A stretch of 64,000 bases of DNA from Clostridium sp. CAG:510 (GTDB lineage: Bacteria > Bacillota > Clostridia > Lachnospirales > Lachnospiraceae), in contig FR880847.1 of the NCBI GenBank assembly GCA_000434615.1, positions 72,766 through 136,765 of the forward strand, in the 5' to 3' direction. The notes beneath the pieces were generated by a model. The model worked only from the letters and a program-made list of their open reading frames with translations, was not told the DNA's origin and made no database searches. How positions within the stretch are numbered: the first letter of the stretch is position 1; each line of letters opens with the position of its first letter. Made by a program: the position numbers and the translations under genes. Positions 9,263 to 17,845 of the stretch are shown piece after piece.

Positions 9263-10222
9263 TTACAGTGTCAGCGCCAGGTGGTAATTTTCATCCATGG
9301 TTCTGCAGGATGCCGCAAACTGTTCCTGTTCTTTTTCGTTCAAATCCAGTTCGATGATTTCCGCCACACCGTCTTTGTTTAAGCGGGTGGGAACACTGGC
9401 ATACACACCTTTTTGTCCGTATTCTCCGTTTAAAAGCACGGATACGGGAAGAATGCGGTTTTCATCACCGAAAATAGCTCTTACCACTTCCGCAATAGAA
9501 GCGCCGATGCCGAATTCCGTGGAGCCTTTTCCGCCTAAAATAATCCAGCCGCCGGCTTTGCCTGCCGCGGCGAGCTCCTCTAAATTAAGCTTTCCGTAGG
9601 TATCCGGGTATTCTTCCATCAGCTTAACTAACGGTTTGCCGGCAATGGTTACGGTGGACCAGGGAACCATCTGGCTTTCGCCGTGTTCGCCGAGTGCATA
9701 ACCGTATACGGATTTCTGGTCGATGCCGGTTGCCTGTGCCACTGCCCTGCGCAGTCTGGCTGAGTCAAGCGTAGTGCTGGTGGATAAAATTCTTTCCGGC
9801 GCCCAGTCAAGCACATGCTGCAGATAATGGGTTACCACATCCGCCGGATTGGAAATATTTAAGATAATGCCCAAGAAGCCGGATTTCCGGATGTTCTCGG
9901 CTACGTCCTTGATAATGGCAATGGTCTGGCGCAGGGTGTCCATACGGGTCTGTCCCTTGCTCATATCGGGAAGCGGTCCTGCCGCTACAATCATCAAATC
10001 CGCATCCTTCGCATCGCTGTAATCTCCCGCTCTTACAATGGCTCTTTTCTGCAGATATACGGTGGAGTCAAAAATGTCAAGCGCCTGTGCTTCTGCCTTC
10101 TTTACATCTACATCAATATATACGATTTCTTCCGCAAGTCCCTGGGAAACCAGTGCGTAGCCTGCGTGGGAGCCCACATGTCCCGCTCCTATGATAATGA
10201 TTTTTCTGTTCTGTAATGCCAT
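9263..10222 (-). CDS. L-2-hydroxyacid dehydrogenase (LDH/MDH family, L-HicDH-like)
   Basis: A 319-residue NAD-dependent dehydrogenase of the LDH/MDH superfamily with the dinucleotide motif IIGAGHVGSHAG near residue 10, ISNPADVVTHYLQHV near residue 125 and the catalytic His in GEHGESQMVPWS near residue 180. The substrate loop reads PDMSKGQTRMD: where true lactate dehydrogenases have Gln and malate dehydrogenases Arg, a Met appears to sit, and the KSGF...ISNP...STSTTLDSAR stretch recalls Lactobacillus L-2-hydroxyisocaproate dehydrogenase. This suggests larger hydrophobic hydroxy acids than lactate. The frame is open to 10273, but the ATG at 10222 after AAGGGAT is the sensible start. Confidence 0.82.
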   Translation of the reverse strand: MALQNRKIIIIGAGHVGSHAGYALVSQGLAEEIVYIDVDVKKAEAQALDIFDSTVYLQKRAIVRAGDYSDAKDADLMIVAAGPLPDMSKGQTRMDTLRQTIAIIKDVAENIRKSGFLGIILNISNPADVVTHYLQHVLDWAPERILSTSTTLDSARLRRAVAQATGIDQKSVYGYALGEHGESQMVPWSTVTIAGKPLVKLMEEYPDTYGKLNLEELAAAGKAGGWIILGGKGSTEFGIGASIAEVVRAIFGDENRILPVSVLLNGEYGQKGVYASVPTRLNKDGVAEIIELDLNEKEQEQFAASCRTMDENYHLALTL

Positions 10223-10269
10223 TTTTATCCCTTTCTCTCTACAATCGGCACTCCGTCTTCTGCCGTCAA

Positions 10270-10950
10270 TCAATGACGGTTCTTCTTTACCACGATGTTG
10301 CCAATAACCTGAATGATGCTGACTAAAATAAATACTACGATAACGGTTACCCAGGTAACGTCCGTCATGTTTCTGTCGTGACCGTAACGGATGGCGAAAT
10401 CACCTAAACCTCCGGATCCGACCGCACCTGCCATGGCGGTAAGACCTACCAGGCTGATAGCGGTAATGGTGGTGCCCCTGGCAATGGCTGCCACACTTTC
10501 CCTTAAGTACACACGGAAAATGATTTCCAGAGGACCGGAGCCCATGGACAGGGCTGCTTCAATGAGTCCCGGATCCGTTTCCGCCAGTGCGCTTTCCACC
10601 TGTCTGGAGAAGAAAGGCACCGTACCCATAATCAGGGGAACAATGGCGCCGGGCACGTTGATGGCAGTACCCATGATGGCTCTTGACAGAGGAATGACCC
10701 ATGTCAGCAGGATGATAAACGGGATGGAACGGAAAAAGTTAATCAGCTTGTCCAAAATCTGGTACAGCACTTTGTTTTCAAGGATGCCGCCCGGCTTTGT
10801 CACTACGATGATAATTCCTAATATGAGCCCCAGCACAAAGGCAATGCTGCCTGACCAGGCCACCATTACAAGGGTATCCTTGATTGCTGCCAGAAAATCC
10901 GGAAGCTTGTTCATAACATTGGGAATGATTTTATTCAGCAGCTCTGCCAT
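10270..10950 (-). CDS. metI: ABC transporter permease, MetI type
   Basis: Membrane subunit of a methionine-family (MetNIQ) ABC importer. The 226-residue protein has about five membrane helices, the FFRSIPFIILLTW stretch near residue 68 and an EAA loop (EAALSMGSGPLEIIFRVYL) near residue 140 that contacts the ATPase. It overlaps metN by 20 bp, showing translational coupling. The partner binding lipoprotein MetQ is not in this cluster and must be encoded elsewhere or replaced. GGAGGT lies eight bases before the ATG. Confidence 0.9.
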   Translation of the reverse strand: MAELLNKIIPNVMNKLPDFLAAIKDTLVMVAWSGSIAFVLGLILGIIIVVTKPGGILENKVLYQILDKLINFFRSIPFIILLTWVIPLSRAIMGTAINVPGAIVPLIMGTVPFFSRQVESALAETDPGLIEAALSMGSGPLEIIFRVYLRESVAAIARGTTITAISLVGLTAMAGAVGSGGLGDFAIRYGHDRNMTDVTWVTVIVVFILVSIIQVIGNIVVKKNRH

Positions 10951-11977
10951 CTTTGATTACCTCCACTCCTACATTTTTCTCCTTCAGGTAGGTGAGCGCC
11001 TGCTCCACCTTGTCCTTGTCGCCGCTGACTATGGCAACCGTACCGCCAATCGGCGCATTCTGTACGATTTCCACATCTGCGAATATAATATTTAAGATAA
11101 TTCCGAACTTTTCCGTTACCGCAGAGATCAGTGGCTCGGAAGCATTCTTTTCTATGTAAGAAAGTCTCACGATGAGTTCGCCGGGTTTCAGCGCCACAAC
11201 GGGTGACCCCGCCTCCACCAGTTCCTCAATCTTCTGCAGATTGGAAGTGGTCTTGATGAAGTCTCTGGTGACCTTGTTCTGCGGAGTAGCGAAAATAGAA
11301 AATACCTCGCCCTCCTCCACAACATTGCCGTGGTCCATAACCGCAACCCGGTTGCAGATTTCTTTTACCACGTCCATCTCATGGGTAATCACCACAATGG
11401 TGATGCCGAGGGTTTCATTGACCTTCTGCAACAGCTTCAGGATGGACTTTGTAGTCTGGGGGTCCAGTGCGGAAGTTGCTTCGTCGCAAAGTAAAATCTT
11501 CGGGTCATTTGCCAGCGCTCTTGCAATTGCCACTCTCTGCTTCTGTCCGCCGGACAACTGGCTGGGATACGCATTTTCCTTTTCCGAAATGCCCACCAGA
11601 TCCAACAGATTGTGGACCTTGTCGGCTATCTCCTGCTTGGAAAGTCCGCTTCCCTTTAAGGGATATGCCACATTGCCGAATATTGTCCGGGACGGCATCA
11701 GATTAAAATGCTGGAAAATCATGCCGATTTTCTTTCTTGCCTTTCGTAATTCCTTTGCAGACAAAGCGGTTATTTCTTTATCATCCACGGTAACCGTTCC
11801 CGAGGTAGGTCTTTCCAGCAGATTGATGCATCTTACCAGAGTCGATTTGCCGGCGCCGGAAAATCCTATAATTCCGAAAATGTCGCCGTCATGGATGGTA
11901 AGGTTTACATCCTTTACTGCCTGAACTTCCTTTCCTCCGTCTATAAAAGTTTTGCTGATATTCTGTAATGTAATCAC
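10931..11977 (-). CDS. metN: ABC transporter ATPase, MetN type with C-terminal NIL domain
   Basis: ATPase of a methionine-family importer. The 348-residue protein has Walker A GFSGAGKSTLVR near residue 38, the signature LSGGQKQRVAIARAL near 140, Walker B LLCDEATSALDP near 162, and from about residue 270 a ferredoxin-like NIL domain (ISAVTEKFGIILNIIFADVEIV...PIGGTVAIVSG), the methionine-sensing domain of MetN. The start is GTG at 11977, with AGGAG nine bases upstream. It is the first gene of a five-gene operon. No SAM riboswitch, T-box or clear promoter was recognised in the 237-bp region shared with the divergent peptidase gene. Confidence 0.93.
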   Translation of the reverse strand: MITLQNISKTFIDGGKEVQAVKDVNLTIHDGDIFGIIGFSGAGKSTLVRCINLLERPTSGTVTVDDKEITALSAKELRKARKKIGMIFQHFNLMPSRTIFGNVAYPLKGSGLSKQEIADKVHNLLDLVGISEKENAYPSQLSGGQKQRVAIARALANDPKILLCDEATSALDPQTTKSILKLLQKVNETLGITIVVITHEMDVVKEICNRVAVMDHGNVVEEGEVFSIFATPQNKVTRDFIKTTSNLQKIEELVEAGSPVVALKPGELIVRLSYIEKNASEPLISAVTEKFGIILNIIFADVEIVQNAPIGGTVAIVSGDKDKVEQALTYLKEKNVGVEVIKDGRAAE

Positions 11978-12113
11978 CTGCGTTCTCTCCTTTCGATGCC
12001 TTATCCTATCACACCCTTTTTCTTTGCGCTAATATCCGCTAAATATGGCGTGTAATAGTTTGAACCTATAGCTCCCTTGTTAAAAACACTATAACCGATT
12101 GTTGCAAATTGCC

Positions 12114-12142
12114 TTGACGGCGGAATTTTGGTTCTTTATAAT
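12114..12142 (+). promoter_or_regulatory. Sigma-A promoter of the M20 peptidase gene
   Basis: TTGACG (12114-12119), 17-bp spacer, perfect TATAAT (12137-12142). It lies in the 237-bp divergent region between metN and the broken peptidase gene; the leader is about 65 nt and ends in an AAAAGGAGA ribosome site. A strong promoter before a broken gene suggests recent inactivation. Confidence 0.85.
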
Positions 12143-12214
12143 ACACTTAACCTATTAACTTTGTAGGAAAATCAAGAGTTTTTAACCTCATGCCAATATA
12201 AAAGGAGATTTTTT

Positions 12215-13362
12215 ATGATTCAGGAAAAGCGGGTATGGGAACTTTTTTCAGAACTGGTTTCCATTGACAATCCTTCTCTCAGAGAAGAAAAAATGTGCGA
12301 AAGAATAAAAATTTTTTTAGAAAATTTACAAATTCCTTACGAAGAGGACGATACCGGAAGCAAAATCGGCGGCACCAGCGGCAATCTTTATGCGTATGTG
12401 GAAGGCGACAATTCCCTTCCTCCCCTTCTTTTTTCTGCCCATATGGACTCCGTCAGCCCCGCCGTGGGCAAAAAAGCCGTTTTGCACGAAGACGGCACCA
12501 TTACAGCAGGCGGCAGCACCGTGCTCGGCGCTGATGACCTTTCCGGCGTCTGCGCCATTCTCGAAGCACTGACTTCCTTAAAAGAAGACGGCACACCACA
12601 CCGCCCGCTGGAGCTGTTGTTTGATGTGGCGGAGGAAACCTACTGTGCCGGTATCCGGCAGTTTGATTTTTCCCGCCTGAAATCCAAAGAAGCCTATGTT
12701 TTTGATTTGACCGGCGATATCGGCGGGGGTGCCCCTCCAGCCCCCGCCCTTGTTTCCTCTAAGGGCGGGGGTGGGCGCCTGCCATTGTTTCCTTTACGGC
12801 CGGTTTCACCGGTAAAGCAACACATGCCGCTTTTTCTCCGGAAGAAGGCATTCATGCCATCAAGGCCGCCGCTCTTGCGGTAAACGCCATCCCCTGCGGA
12901 CATGTGGGCGAAACCACCGTCAATATCGGTACCATAAAAGGCGGCGAAGCCGATAATGTTGTGCCCGCCTTCTGTGAACTCACCGGAGAGGTCCGCGGCT
13001 TTGACAACGATGTGGTATTTGCACAGCTTGACGCTATTCGCAGCATTGTGGAAAAAATTGCTTCCGATACCGGTACTGCCGTAAACTTTTCCACCAATCC
13101 GCTCTGTCTTGCCTACCGTGTGGACCCGGAAAGTCCGGTAGCCAACCGTTTTAAGAAGGCTTGTACTTCTGTTGAGCTTAAAGACGAGCTGTACATTACC
13201 TACGGCGGCAGTGACAACAACCACTTCTATCCCCACGGACTGAACGGTCTGGTGGTTGCCTCCGGTATGAACAACTGCCACGGCTGCGGGGAATACAGCA
13301 GGCTTTCCGACCTGACCGCCGCTGCGAAGCTGGCGCAGGCGCTGATGCTGAGCCGGGAGTAA
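12215..13362 (+). pseudogene. M20-family (PepT-like) metallopeptidase, frameshifted by a 35-nt insertion
   Basis: Two frames together make one M20 peptidase of about 370 residues. The first (ATG 12215) carries the metal motifs SAHMDSV near residue 73, GADDLSGV near 108 and DVAEETYCAG near 138. At about 12750 the frame is lost and reads out-of-frame residues to a stop at 12881-12883. The second frame, from about 12785, continues with SFTAGFTGKATHAAFSPEEG, GTIKGGEADNVVPAF and the final metal ligand in NNCHGCGEY, ending at 13362. Removing one copy of a 35-nt unit bounded by TTGTTTCCT at 12750 and 12785 exactly restores the frame (APALVSFTAGFTG). All catalytic motifs are otherwise intact, so the lesion is recent, an assembly error, or bypassed in translation. 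Confidence 0.88.
12741..12793 (+). repeat. 35-nt frame-breaking insertion with 9-bp duplication and GC-rich hairpin
   Basis: TTGTTTCCT occurs at 12750-12758 and 12785-12793, bounding 26 bp absent from the expected reading frame. CCCCCGCCCTT (12741-12751) and AAGGGCGGGGG (12761-12771) form a perfect 11-bp stem with a 9-nt loop, so the inserted part is largely an inverted copy of the sequence just before it; GGCGGGGGTG also occurs directly at 12722-12731. This is the pattern of a template-switch event at a quasi-palindrome. Confidence 0.85.
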
Positions 13363-13374
13363 GCTGTGCCGATT

Positions 13375-13974
13375 CTAAAATACCCTCAGCAATCCTCCTA
13401 CAATACCGGGGCTTATGTAGCCTTCCAGCAGGCACCCTGCCGTAAGAGCGGCAAGCCCCGCCAGGTACTGCACCGCTTTTTTCCGGATTTCCCGGTTTCT
13501 GTCACCGGGGTATTCCTCCGTATAATATAACGTCCTGCACAGTTCCCTGCTCCATTCCAGAAACAGGATGGACACCGGCAGATAGATAAATCCCTGCGGA
13601 AAAACCCCTGCCATAATCAGGAAAATTCCTTTGAGACCGTACTGCAGGACGGAGGCAGCGCACAGCATTCCGAAGGAAATGCCCATCCACACGCAGCAGG
13701 TGTAGGTAGCCACCATGCCGAGCCAGGTGGTGGACAGCACAATCAGTATCAGGAAAATAAGCAGCCGCTCCCGCAGGACATAGAAAAAGAATGCCTTTTT
13801 GTCTATGGCAGCATATTTCAGTTCATATAACAGCTCCGGATTCAGGATTCCGCCTGATTTCACCAATGTATCTTTCAGGACGTTTCCTATCAGAATGCCG
13901 GCAACGAAGCTTGTCATAAGCAGGCACAGAATGAGTCGCAGCCTGTATTTTTCCAATAAAAAAGGCTTTTTCAT
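13375..13974 (-). CDS. spoIIM: SpoIIM-like stage II sporulation membrane protein
   Basis: A 199-residue protein with about five hydrophobic segments and the SpoIIM-family pattern (VLSTTWLGMVATYTCCVWMGISFG near residue 80, GVFPQGFIYLPVSI near 120). In Bacillus SpoIIM works with SpoIID and SpoIIP in septal peptidoglycan removal and engulfment. A TTG at 13980 is in frame, but ATG 13974 is preferred; no strong ribosome site is seen. It is downstream of the NUDIX gene on the same strand. A long inverted repeat covers its start codon (separate entry). Confidence 0.85.
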   Translation of the reverse strand: MKKPFLLEKYRLRLILCLLMTSFVAGILIGNVLKDTLVKSGGILNPELLYELKYAAIDKKAFFFYVLRERLLIFLILIVLSTTWLGMVATYTCCVWMGISFGMLCAASVLQYGLKGIFLIMAGVFPQGFIYLPVSILFLEWSRELCRTLYYTEEYPGDRNREIRKKAVQYLAGLAALTAGCLLEGYISPGIVGGLLRVF

Positions 13975-14015
13975 AAACAATAGAATCTCGTTTTCTACTA
14001 TTCTATGAAAAAGCC
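13964..14015 (-). repeat. Inverted repeat occluding the spoIIM start codon
   Basis: GGCTTTTTCATA (13964-13975, containing the complement of the spoIIM ATG) and TATGAAAAAGCC (14004-14015) are perfect 12-bp arms 28 nt apart; a further ATTC/GAAT pairing extends the stem after a 7-nt bulge. In spoIIM mRNA this hairpin would hide the start codon. A smaller CCGGC/GCCGG hairpin follows at 14018-14031. Confidence 0.7.
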
Positions 14016-14092
14016 GTCCGGCTCATGCCGGTTTTATTTTGTTCCGTTATCTGTCCTTGTAACCGGCACGACATTTCTGCCCAGCCGGAATG

Positions 14093-14635
14093 TTATTTCT
14101 GCAGATATTTGTGCGCGTAGGTCATAATGGCGCAAATGGTCTTGGAGTCCTGAATGGTAGTATCGTAAATCATATCCATCAGTTCGTCCACCGTGTACGC
14201 CTCCACATTGATAAATTCATCCTCATCCAGGTGCTGGTGGGACTTTATCAGGTTGTGTGCCACATAAATATCTATTTTCTCATTACAGAAGGCAACTGTG
14301 GTGCGGATGGAAATCAGGAAATCCACATCTTCACTGCGATAACCGGTTTCCTCTTCCAGCTCCCTTGCCGCAGCCGTTTTCGTCGGTTCGTCCGCTCCGT
14401 TTAAGCCTCCTGCCGGAATTTCCAGCGTGTAACGGTCAAGTGCGTTGCGGTACTGGCGCACCATTAAAATTTTACCGTCCTCTCTCACGGGAACGATTGC
14501 CGCCGCACCCTTATGTCCGATAAAATCCCATTTTACCACATTGCCGTTGGGAACCTGCACAGTATCCTTATAATAATCGATGATGCTGCCCTTATATACT
14601 AAGTCCCTGCTTAATCTTTTAAATTCCTCTGCCAT
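14093..14635 (-). CDS. NUDIX hydrolase, ADP-ribose pyrophosphatase type
   Basis: A 180-residue NUDIX hydrolase, probably cleaving ADP-ribose or similar nucleoside diphosphate derivatives. The NUDIX box runs from G97 as GLNGADEPTKTAAARELEEE followed by TGY, matching G-x5-E-x7-RE-x2-EE-x-GY; upstream, VRQYRNALDRYTLEIPAGG is the NudF-type substrate loop. AAGGGATG precedes the ATG at 14635. It lies 21 bp after the aspartate aminotransferase gene, so they are probably cotranscribed. Confidence 0.9.
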   Translation of the reverse strand: MAEEFKRLSRDLVYKGSIIDYYKDTVQVPNGNVVKWDFIGHKGAAAIVPVREDGKILMVRQYRNALDRYTLEIPAGGLNGADEPTKTAAARELEEETGYRSEDVDFLISIRTTVAFCNEKIDIYVAHNLIKSHQHLDEDEFINVEAYTVDELMDMIYDTTIQDSKTICAIMTYAHKYLQK

Positions 14636-14656
14636 AACTTCATCCCTTAATTCTCA

Positions 14657-15940
14657 TTATGCTTCCAGCAGCTTGTTTACGCTGACTAATTTCACGCAAA
14701 GCACAAAAAGTTCGGTTGCCTGCTGCATTTCTTCGGGGGTGGGGAAGGAGGGGGCAATACGGATATTGCTGTCCTTGGGGTCCTTTCCGTACGGGTAGGT
14801 TGCACCGGCGCCGGTGAGTACCACTCCTGCCTCTTTACATTTTGCAACAACTGCCTTGGCACAGCCTTCCATGGTGTTGAAGGAAATGAAGTAGCCGCCC
14901 TTCGGCTTAATCCATTCGCCGATGCCGAGACCGCTTAATTCCGCTTCCAGAATAGAAATAACGGCTTCAAACTTAGGACGGAGAATGTCGGCTTCCTTCT
15001 TCATCTGGGCACGCAGGCCGTTGATGTCCTTAAAGTATCTGACATGTCTTAACTGGTTAATCTTGTCGTAACCGATGGTCTGGATGGTCATGGTCTTTCT
15101 GATATCTGCCAGGTTCTTTTCGGAAGCTGCGATAGCTGCGATACCGGAACCGGAAAAGCTTACCTTGGAGGTGGAAGCAAATATATATACCATGTCCGGA
15201 TTGCCCGCTTTTTCACATTCTGTCATGATATCCAGCAGTTCGTCCTTGTCATCCTCATACAAATCATGGATACCGTAAGCATTGTCCCAGAAAATACGGA
15301 AATCTTCCGCTGCGGGCTTTAAGGCTGCAAAACGCTTTACGGTTTCATCGGAATAAGTAATGCCCTGCGGATTGGAATACTTCGGTACACACCAGATACC
15401 CTTTACGGCGGGATCTTCGTTTACATATTTTTCTACTAAGTCCATATCCGGACCTGTCGGTGTCATGGGAATGTTAATCATTTCAATGCCGAAATGTTCG
15501 GTAACGGCAAAATGTCTGTCGTAGCCGGGTACCGGACATAAGAATTTTACTTTATCAAGCTTGCACCAGGGAGTACTTCCGCATACGCCGTGGGTTACGG
15601 AACGGGAAACGGTGTTATACATAATGGTAAGGCTTGCATTACCGCATACGATTACTTTTTCGGGAGCCACACCCATCATGGCGCCCATGAGAGTCTTGGC
15701 TTCGGGAATACCGTCCATTACACCGTAGTTTCTGCAATCTACGCCTGCTTCGGTCCTTAAATCGCTTTCTGCGTTCAATACATCCATAATCGGCATTGTC
15801 ATATCAAGCTGTGCTACGGAGGGTTTTCCTCTGGACATATCCAGTTTCAGGCCCTTGCCCTTTGCATCCTCATATGCCTTTTCCAGTTCTGTTTTTAATG
15901 CCGCCAGTTCTTCCTTACTCATTTCCTTATAGGATTTCAT
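14657..15940 (-). CDS. Aspartate aminotransferase family protein (MocR-like class I, PLP)
   Basis: A 427-residue class I aminotransferase of the distinctive group whose members start with a basic helix and carry LDMSRGKPSVAQLDMT near residue 35 and NYGVMDGIPEAK near residue 70. The PLP region includes WCVPKYSNPQG near 190, FWDNAYGIHDLY near 220 and the lysine in ASTSKVSFSGSG near 255. The family is annotated as aspartate aminotransferase; substrate is inferred from the family. The frame is open to 16009, but GGAGG lies ten bases before ATG 15940. It has its own strong promoter and a 12-bp palindrome in the leader. Confidence 0.88.
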   Translation of the reverse strand: MKSYKEMSKEELAALKTELEKAYEDAKGKGLKLDMSRGKPSVAQLDMTMPIMDVLNAESDLRTEAGVDCRNYGVMDGIPEAKTLMGAMMGVAPEKVIVCGNASLTIMYNTVSRSVTHGVCGSTPWCKLDKVKFLCPVPGYDRHFAVTEHFGIEMINIPMTPTGPDMDLVEKYVNEDPAVKGIWCVPKYSNPQGITYSDETVKRFAALKPAAEDFRIFWDNAYGIHDLYEDDKDELLDIMTECEKAGNPDMVYIFASTSKVSFSGSGIAAIAASEKNLADIRKTMTIQTIGYDKINQLRHVRYFKDINGLRAQMKKEADILRPKFEAVISILEAELSGLGIGEWIKPKGGYFISFNTMEGCAKAVVAKCKEAGVVLTGAGATYPYGKDPKDSNIRIAPSFPTPEEMQQATELFVLCVKLVSVNKLLEA

Positions 15941-15993
15941 GTTTCTCATTCCTCCTGTCAAAATTTCCCATTTGTGCAAAATATGTCTGGATA

Positions 15994-16005
15994 ATTGTAT
16001 ACAAT
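15994..16005. promoter_or_regulatory. Perfect 12-bp palindrome, candidate repressor site
   Basis: ATTGTATACAAT lies just downstream of the expected transcription start and about 54 bp before the aminotransferase start codon. Its symmetry and position fit an operator, for example of a GntR-type repressor; no regulator gene is adjacent. Confidence 0.4.
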
Positions 16006-16021
16006 ACAATACGCTTTGTCT

Positions 16022-16050
16022 ATTTTACAATACTCCACCCGTATTGACAA
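16022..16050 (-). promoter_or_regulatory. Sigma-A promoter of the aspartate aminotransferase gene
   Basis: TTGTCA (16045-16050), 17-bp spacer, TAAAAT (16022-16027) on the minus strand; five of six matches in both boxes. Confidence 0.75.
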
Positions 16051-16071
16051 GGATAAAATGCATTTCTGCGT

Positions 16072-16103
16072 AAAAAAAGTGCAGGCTACTCACCTGCACT
16101 TTT
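16072..16103 (-). terminator. Terminator after rny
   Basis: Ten-bp perfect stem (AAAGTGCAGG / CCTGCACTTT) with a 7-nt loop, followed by a seven-base T run on the minus strand. Confidence 0.93.
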
Positions 16104-16121
16104 CAACTATTCAATTATTCA

Positions 16122-17675
16122 TTATTTTGCGTAATCAATTACGCGGCTTTCACGGATTACATTGACTTTGATCTGTCCGGGATATTCCATTTCAGCTTCA
16201 ATCTGCTTTGAAATGTCCCTTGCCAGCAATACCATGTCAGCATCTGAAATCTGCTCAGGAACTACCATAACACGAACTTCCCTACCAGCCTGAATAGCAA
16301 AAGATTTGTCAACACCTTTGAAATTGTTTGTGATTTCTTCTAATTGTCTTAATCTGCTAGTGTAGGTTTCTAATGTTTCCCTTCTAGCGCCCGGTCTTGC
16401 AGCGGATATTGTATCAGCAGCTTGTACAATACATGCAATCAGGGATGTGGGTTCCACGTCTCCGTGGTGAGATTCTACTGCGTTGATAACAACAGAATTC
16501 TCTTTGTACTTTCTACATAACTCAGCGCCAAGCTGAATATGGGAACCTTCCATTTCATGGTCCACTGCTTTACCGATATCGTGCAGCAGGCCGGCACGTT
16601 TTGCAAGACGTACATCCAGTCCCATTTCTGCCGCCAGTAAACCGGAAAGCTGTGCTACTTCGATGGAATGCTTTAAGGCATTCTGACCGTAGCTGGTTCT
16701 GAACTTCATCTTACCAAGCAGTCTTACGAGTTCGGGATGGATGCCGTGTACGCCGACTTCCAGTGTAGCGGCTTCGCCTTCTTCCTTAATCATAAGCTCT
16801 ACTTCTTTCTGCGCCTTTTCTACCGTTTCTTCAATTCTGGCAGGATGGATACGTCCATCAACGATTAATTTCTCAAGGGCAATTCTGGCAACCTCACGAC
16901 GAATCGGATCAAAACTTGACAGAATAACTGCCTCAGGGGTATCATCTATGATTAAATCTACTCCTGTCATCGTTTCAAGGGTACGGATGTTGCGTCCCTC
17001 TCTACCGATAATACGTCCCTTCATCTCATCATTGGGAAGCTGTACTACGGAAATTGTAGTTTCAGAAACATGGTCTGCTGCACATCTCTGAATGGCGTTT
17101 ACTACATATTCCTTTGCTTTCTTGTCTGCTTCTTCTTTGGCCCGACTCTCCATATCCTTGATCATCACGGCCGTTTCATGTTTCACTTCATCTTCAACAA
17201 TTTTCAATAAATACTCTTTTGCTTGTTCAGAGGTTAAACCGGAAATTCTTTCAAGTTCCTGTACGCGTTGTTCGTTTAATTTGGACACTTCCTCTTTCAT
17301 CCTGTTTAAGGACTCTTCGCGCTGTGCCAAACTACTTTCCTTGCGCTCGATAGCATCTGCTTTCTTGTCGATGTTTTCTTCCTTCTGCTGAACCCTTCTC
17401 TCATAACGCTGTGCTTCCGCTCTGCGTTCCTTGATTTCCTTGTCCAGTTCATTCTTGGTGCGAATGGACTCTTCCTTAATCTCAAGCAACGACTCACGTT
17501 TCTTGGTTTCCGCAGTTTTCAGAGCTTCATCGATAATCTCCCTTGCCTTGGCATCTGCATCACCTAACTTTGCTTCCACATACTTTTTACGTCTGTCTAC
17601 AGCAACCTTTGCAGTAACCGGAATGGAGATAAGAAGCGAAACCGCTACCGCTCCCAAAACATACAACCATGTCAT
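16122..17675 (-). CDS. rny: Ribonuclease Y
   Basis: Membrane-anchored endoribonuclease that starts mRNA decay in Firmicutes. The 517-residue protein has an N-terminal membrane helix (residues 3-24), a long charged coiled coil (about 30-200), a KH domain with [15 protein letters not shown] near 215, and an HD domain with [12 protein letters not shown] near 365. A GTG at 17687 is in frame, but AGGAGGTG sits nine bases before the ATG at 17675, which is chosen. It has its own strong promoter and terminator and so is probably monocistronic, downstream of recA-recX. Confidence 0.97.
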   Translation of the reverse strand: MTWLYVLGAVAVSLLISIPVTAKVAVDRRKKYVEAKLGDADAKAREIIDEALKTAETKKRESLLEIKEESIRTKNELDKEIKERRAEAQRYERRVQQKEENIDKKADAIERKESSLAQREESLNRMKEEVSKLNEQRVQELERISGLTSEQAKEYLLKIVEDEVKHETAVMIKDMESRAKEEADKKAKEYVVNAIQRCAADHVSETTISVVQLPNDEMKGRIIGREGRNIRTLETMTGVDLIIDDTPEAVILSSFDPIRREVARIALEKLIVDGRIHPARIEETVEKAQKEVELMIKEEGEAATLEVGVHGIHPELVRLLGKMKFRTSYGQNALKHSIEVAQLSGLLAAEMGLDVRLAKRAGLLHDIGKAVDHEMEGSHIQLGAELCRKYKENSVVINAVESHHGDVEPTSLIACIVQAADTISAARPGARRETLETYTSRLRQLEEITNNFKGVDKSFAIQAGREVRVMVVPEQISDADMVLLARDISKQIEAEMEYPGQIKVNVIRESRVIDYAK

Positions 17676-17771
17676 GTACAGGAGCACCTCCTTATTAAGT
17701 TTTTATGTATGGCGGATAACTTAAAAATATCTGCCAAACATATCTTTTAAAAAGCATTTTACAACAGTTAA

Positions 17772-17800
17772 ATTGTAAAGTAAAAAAGTATCTGTGTCAA
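17772..17800 (-). promoter_or_regulatory. Sigma-A promoter of rny
   Basis: Perfect TTGACA (17795-17800), 17-bp spacer, TACAAT (17772-17777) on the minus strand. The start codon is about 95 bp downstream, leaving an AT-rich leader with no clear structure. Confidence 0.85.
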
Positions 17801-17845
17801 GTGCAGTTGTATAATTTTTCGTACAAATTGAATAAATTATAGCGT

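Noticed and set aside
11978..12214. SAM riboswitch (S-box) or T-box upstream of metN
   Set aside because: None of the conserved S-box segments or the T-box GGTGG sequence is present in either strand of the divergent region.
12388..13281. Minus-strand open frames opposite the M20 peptidase
   Set aside because: Shadow frames; the plus-strand frames carry all peptidase motifs on both sides of the insertion.
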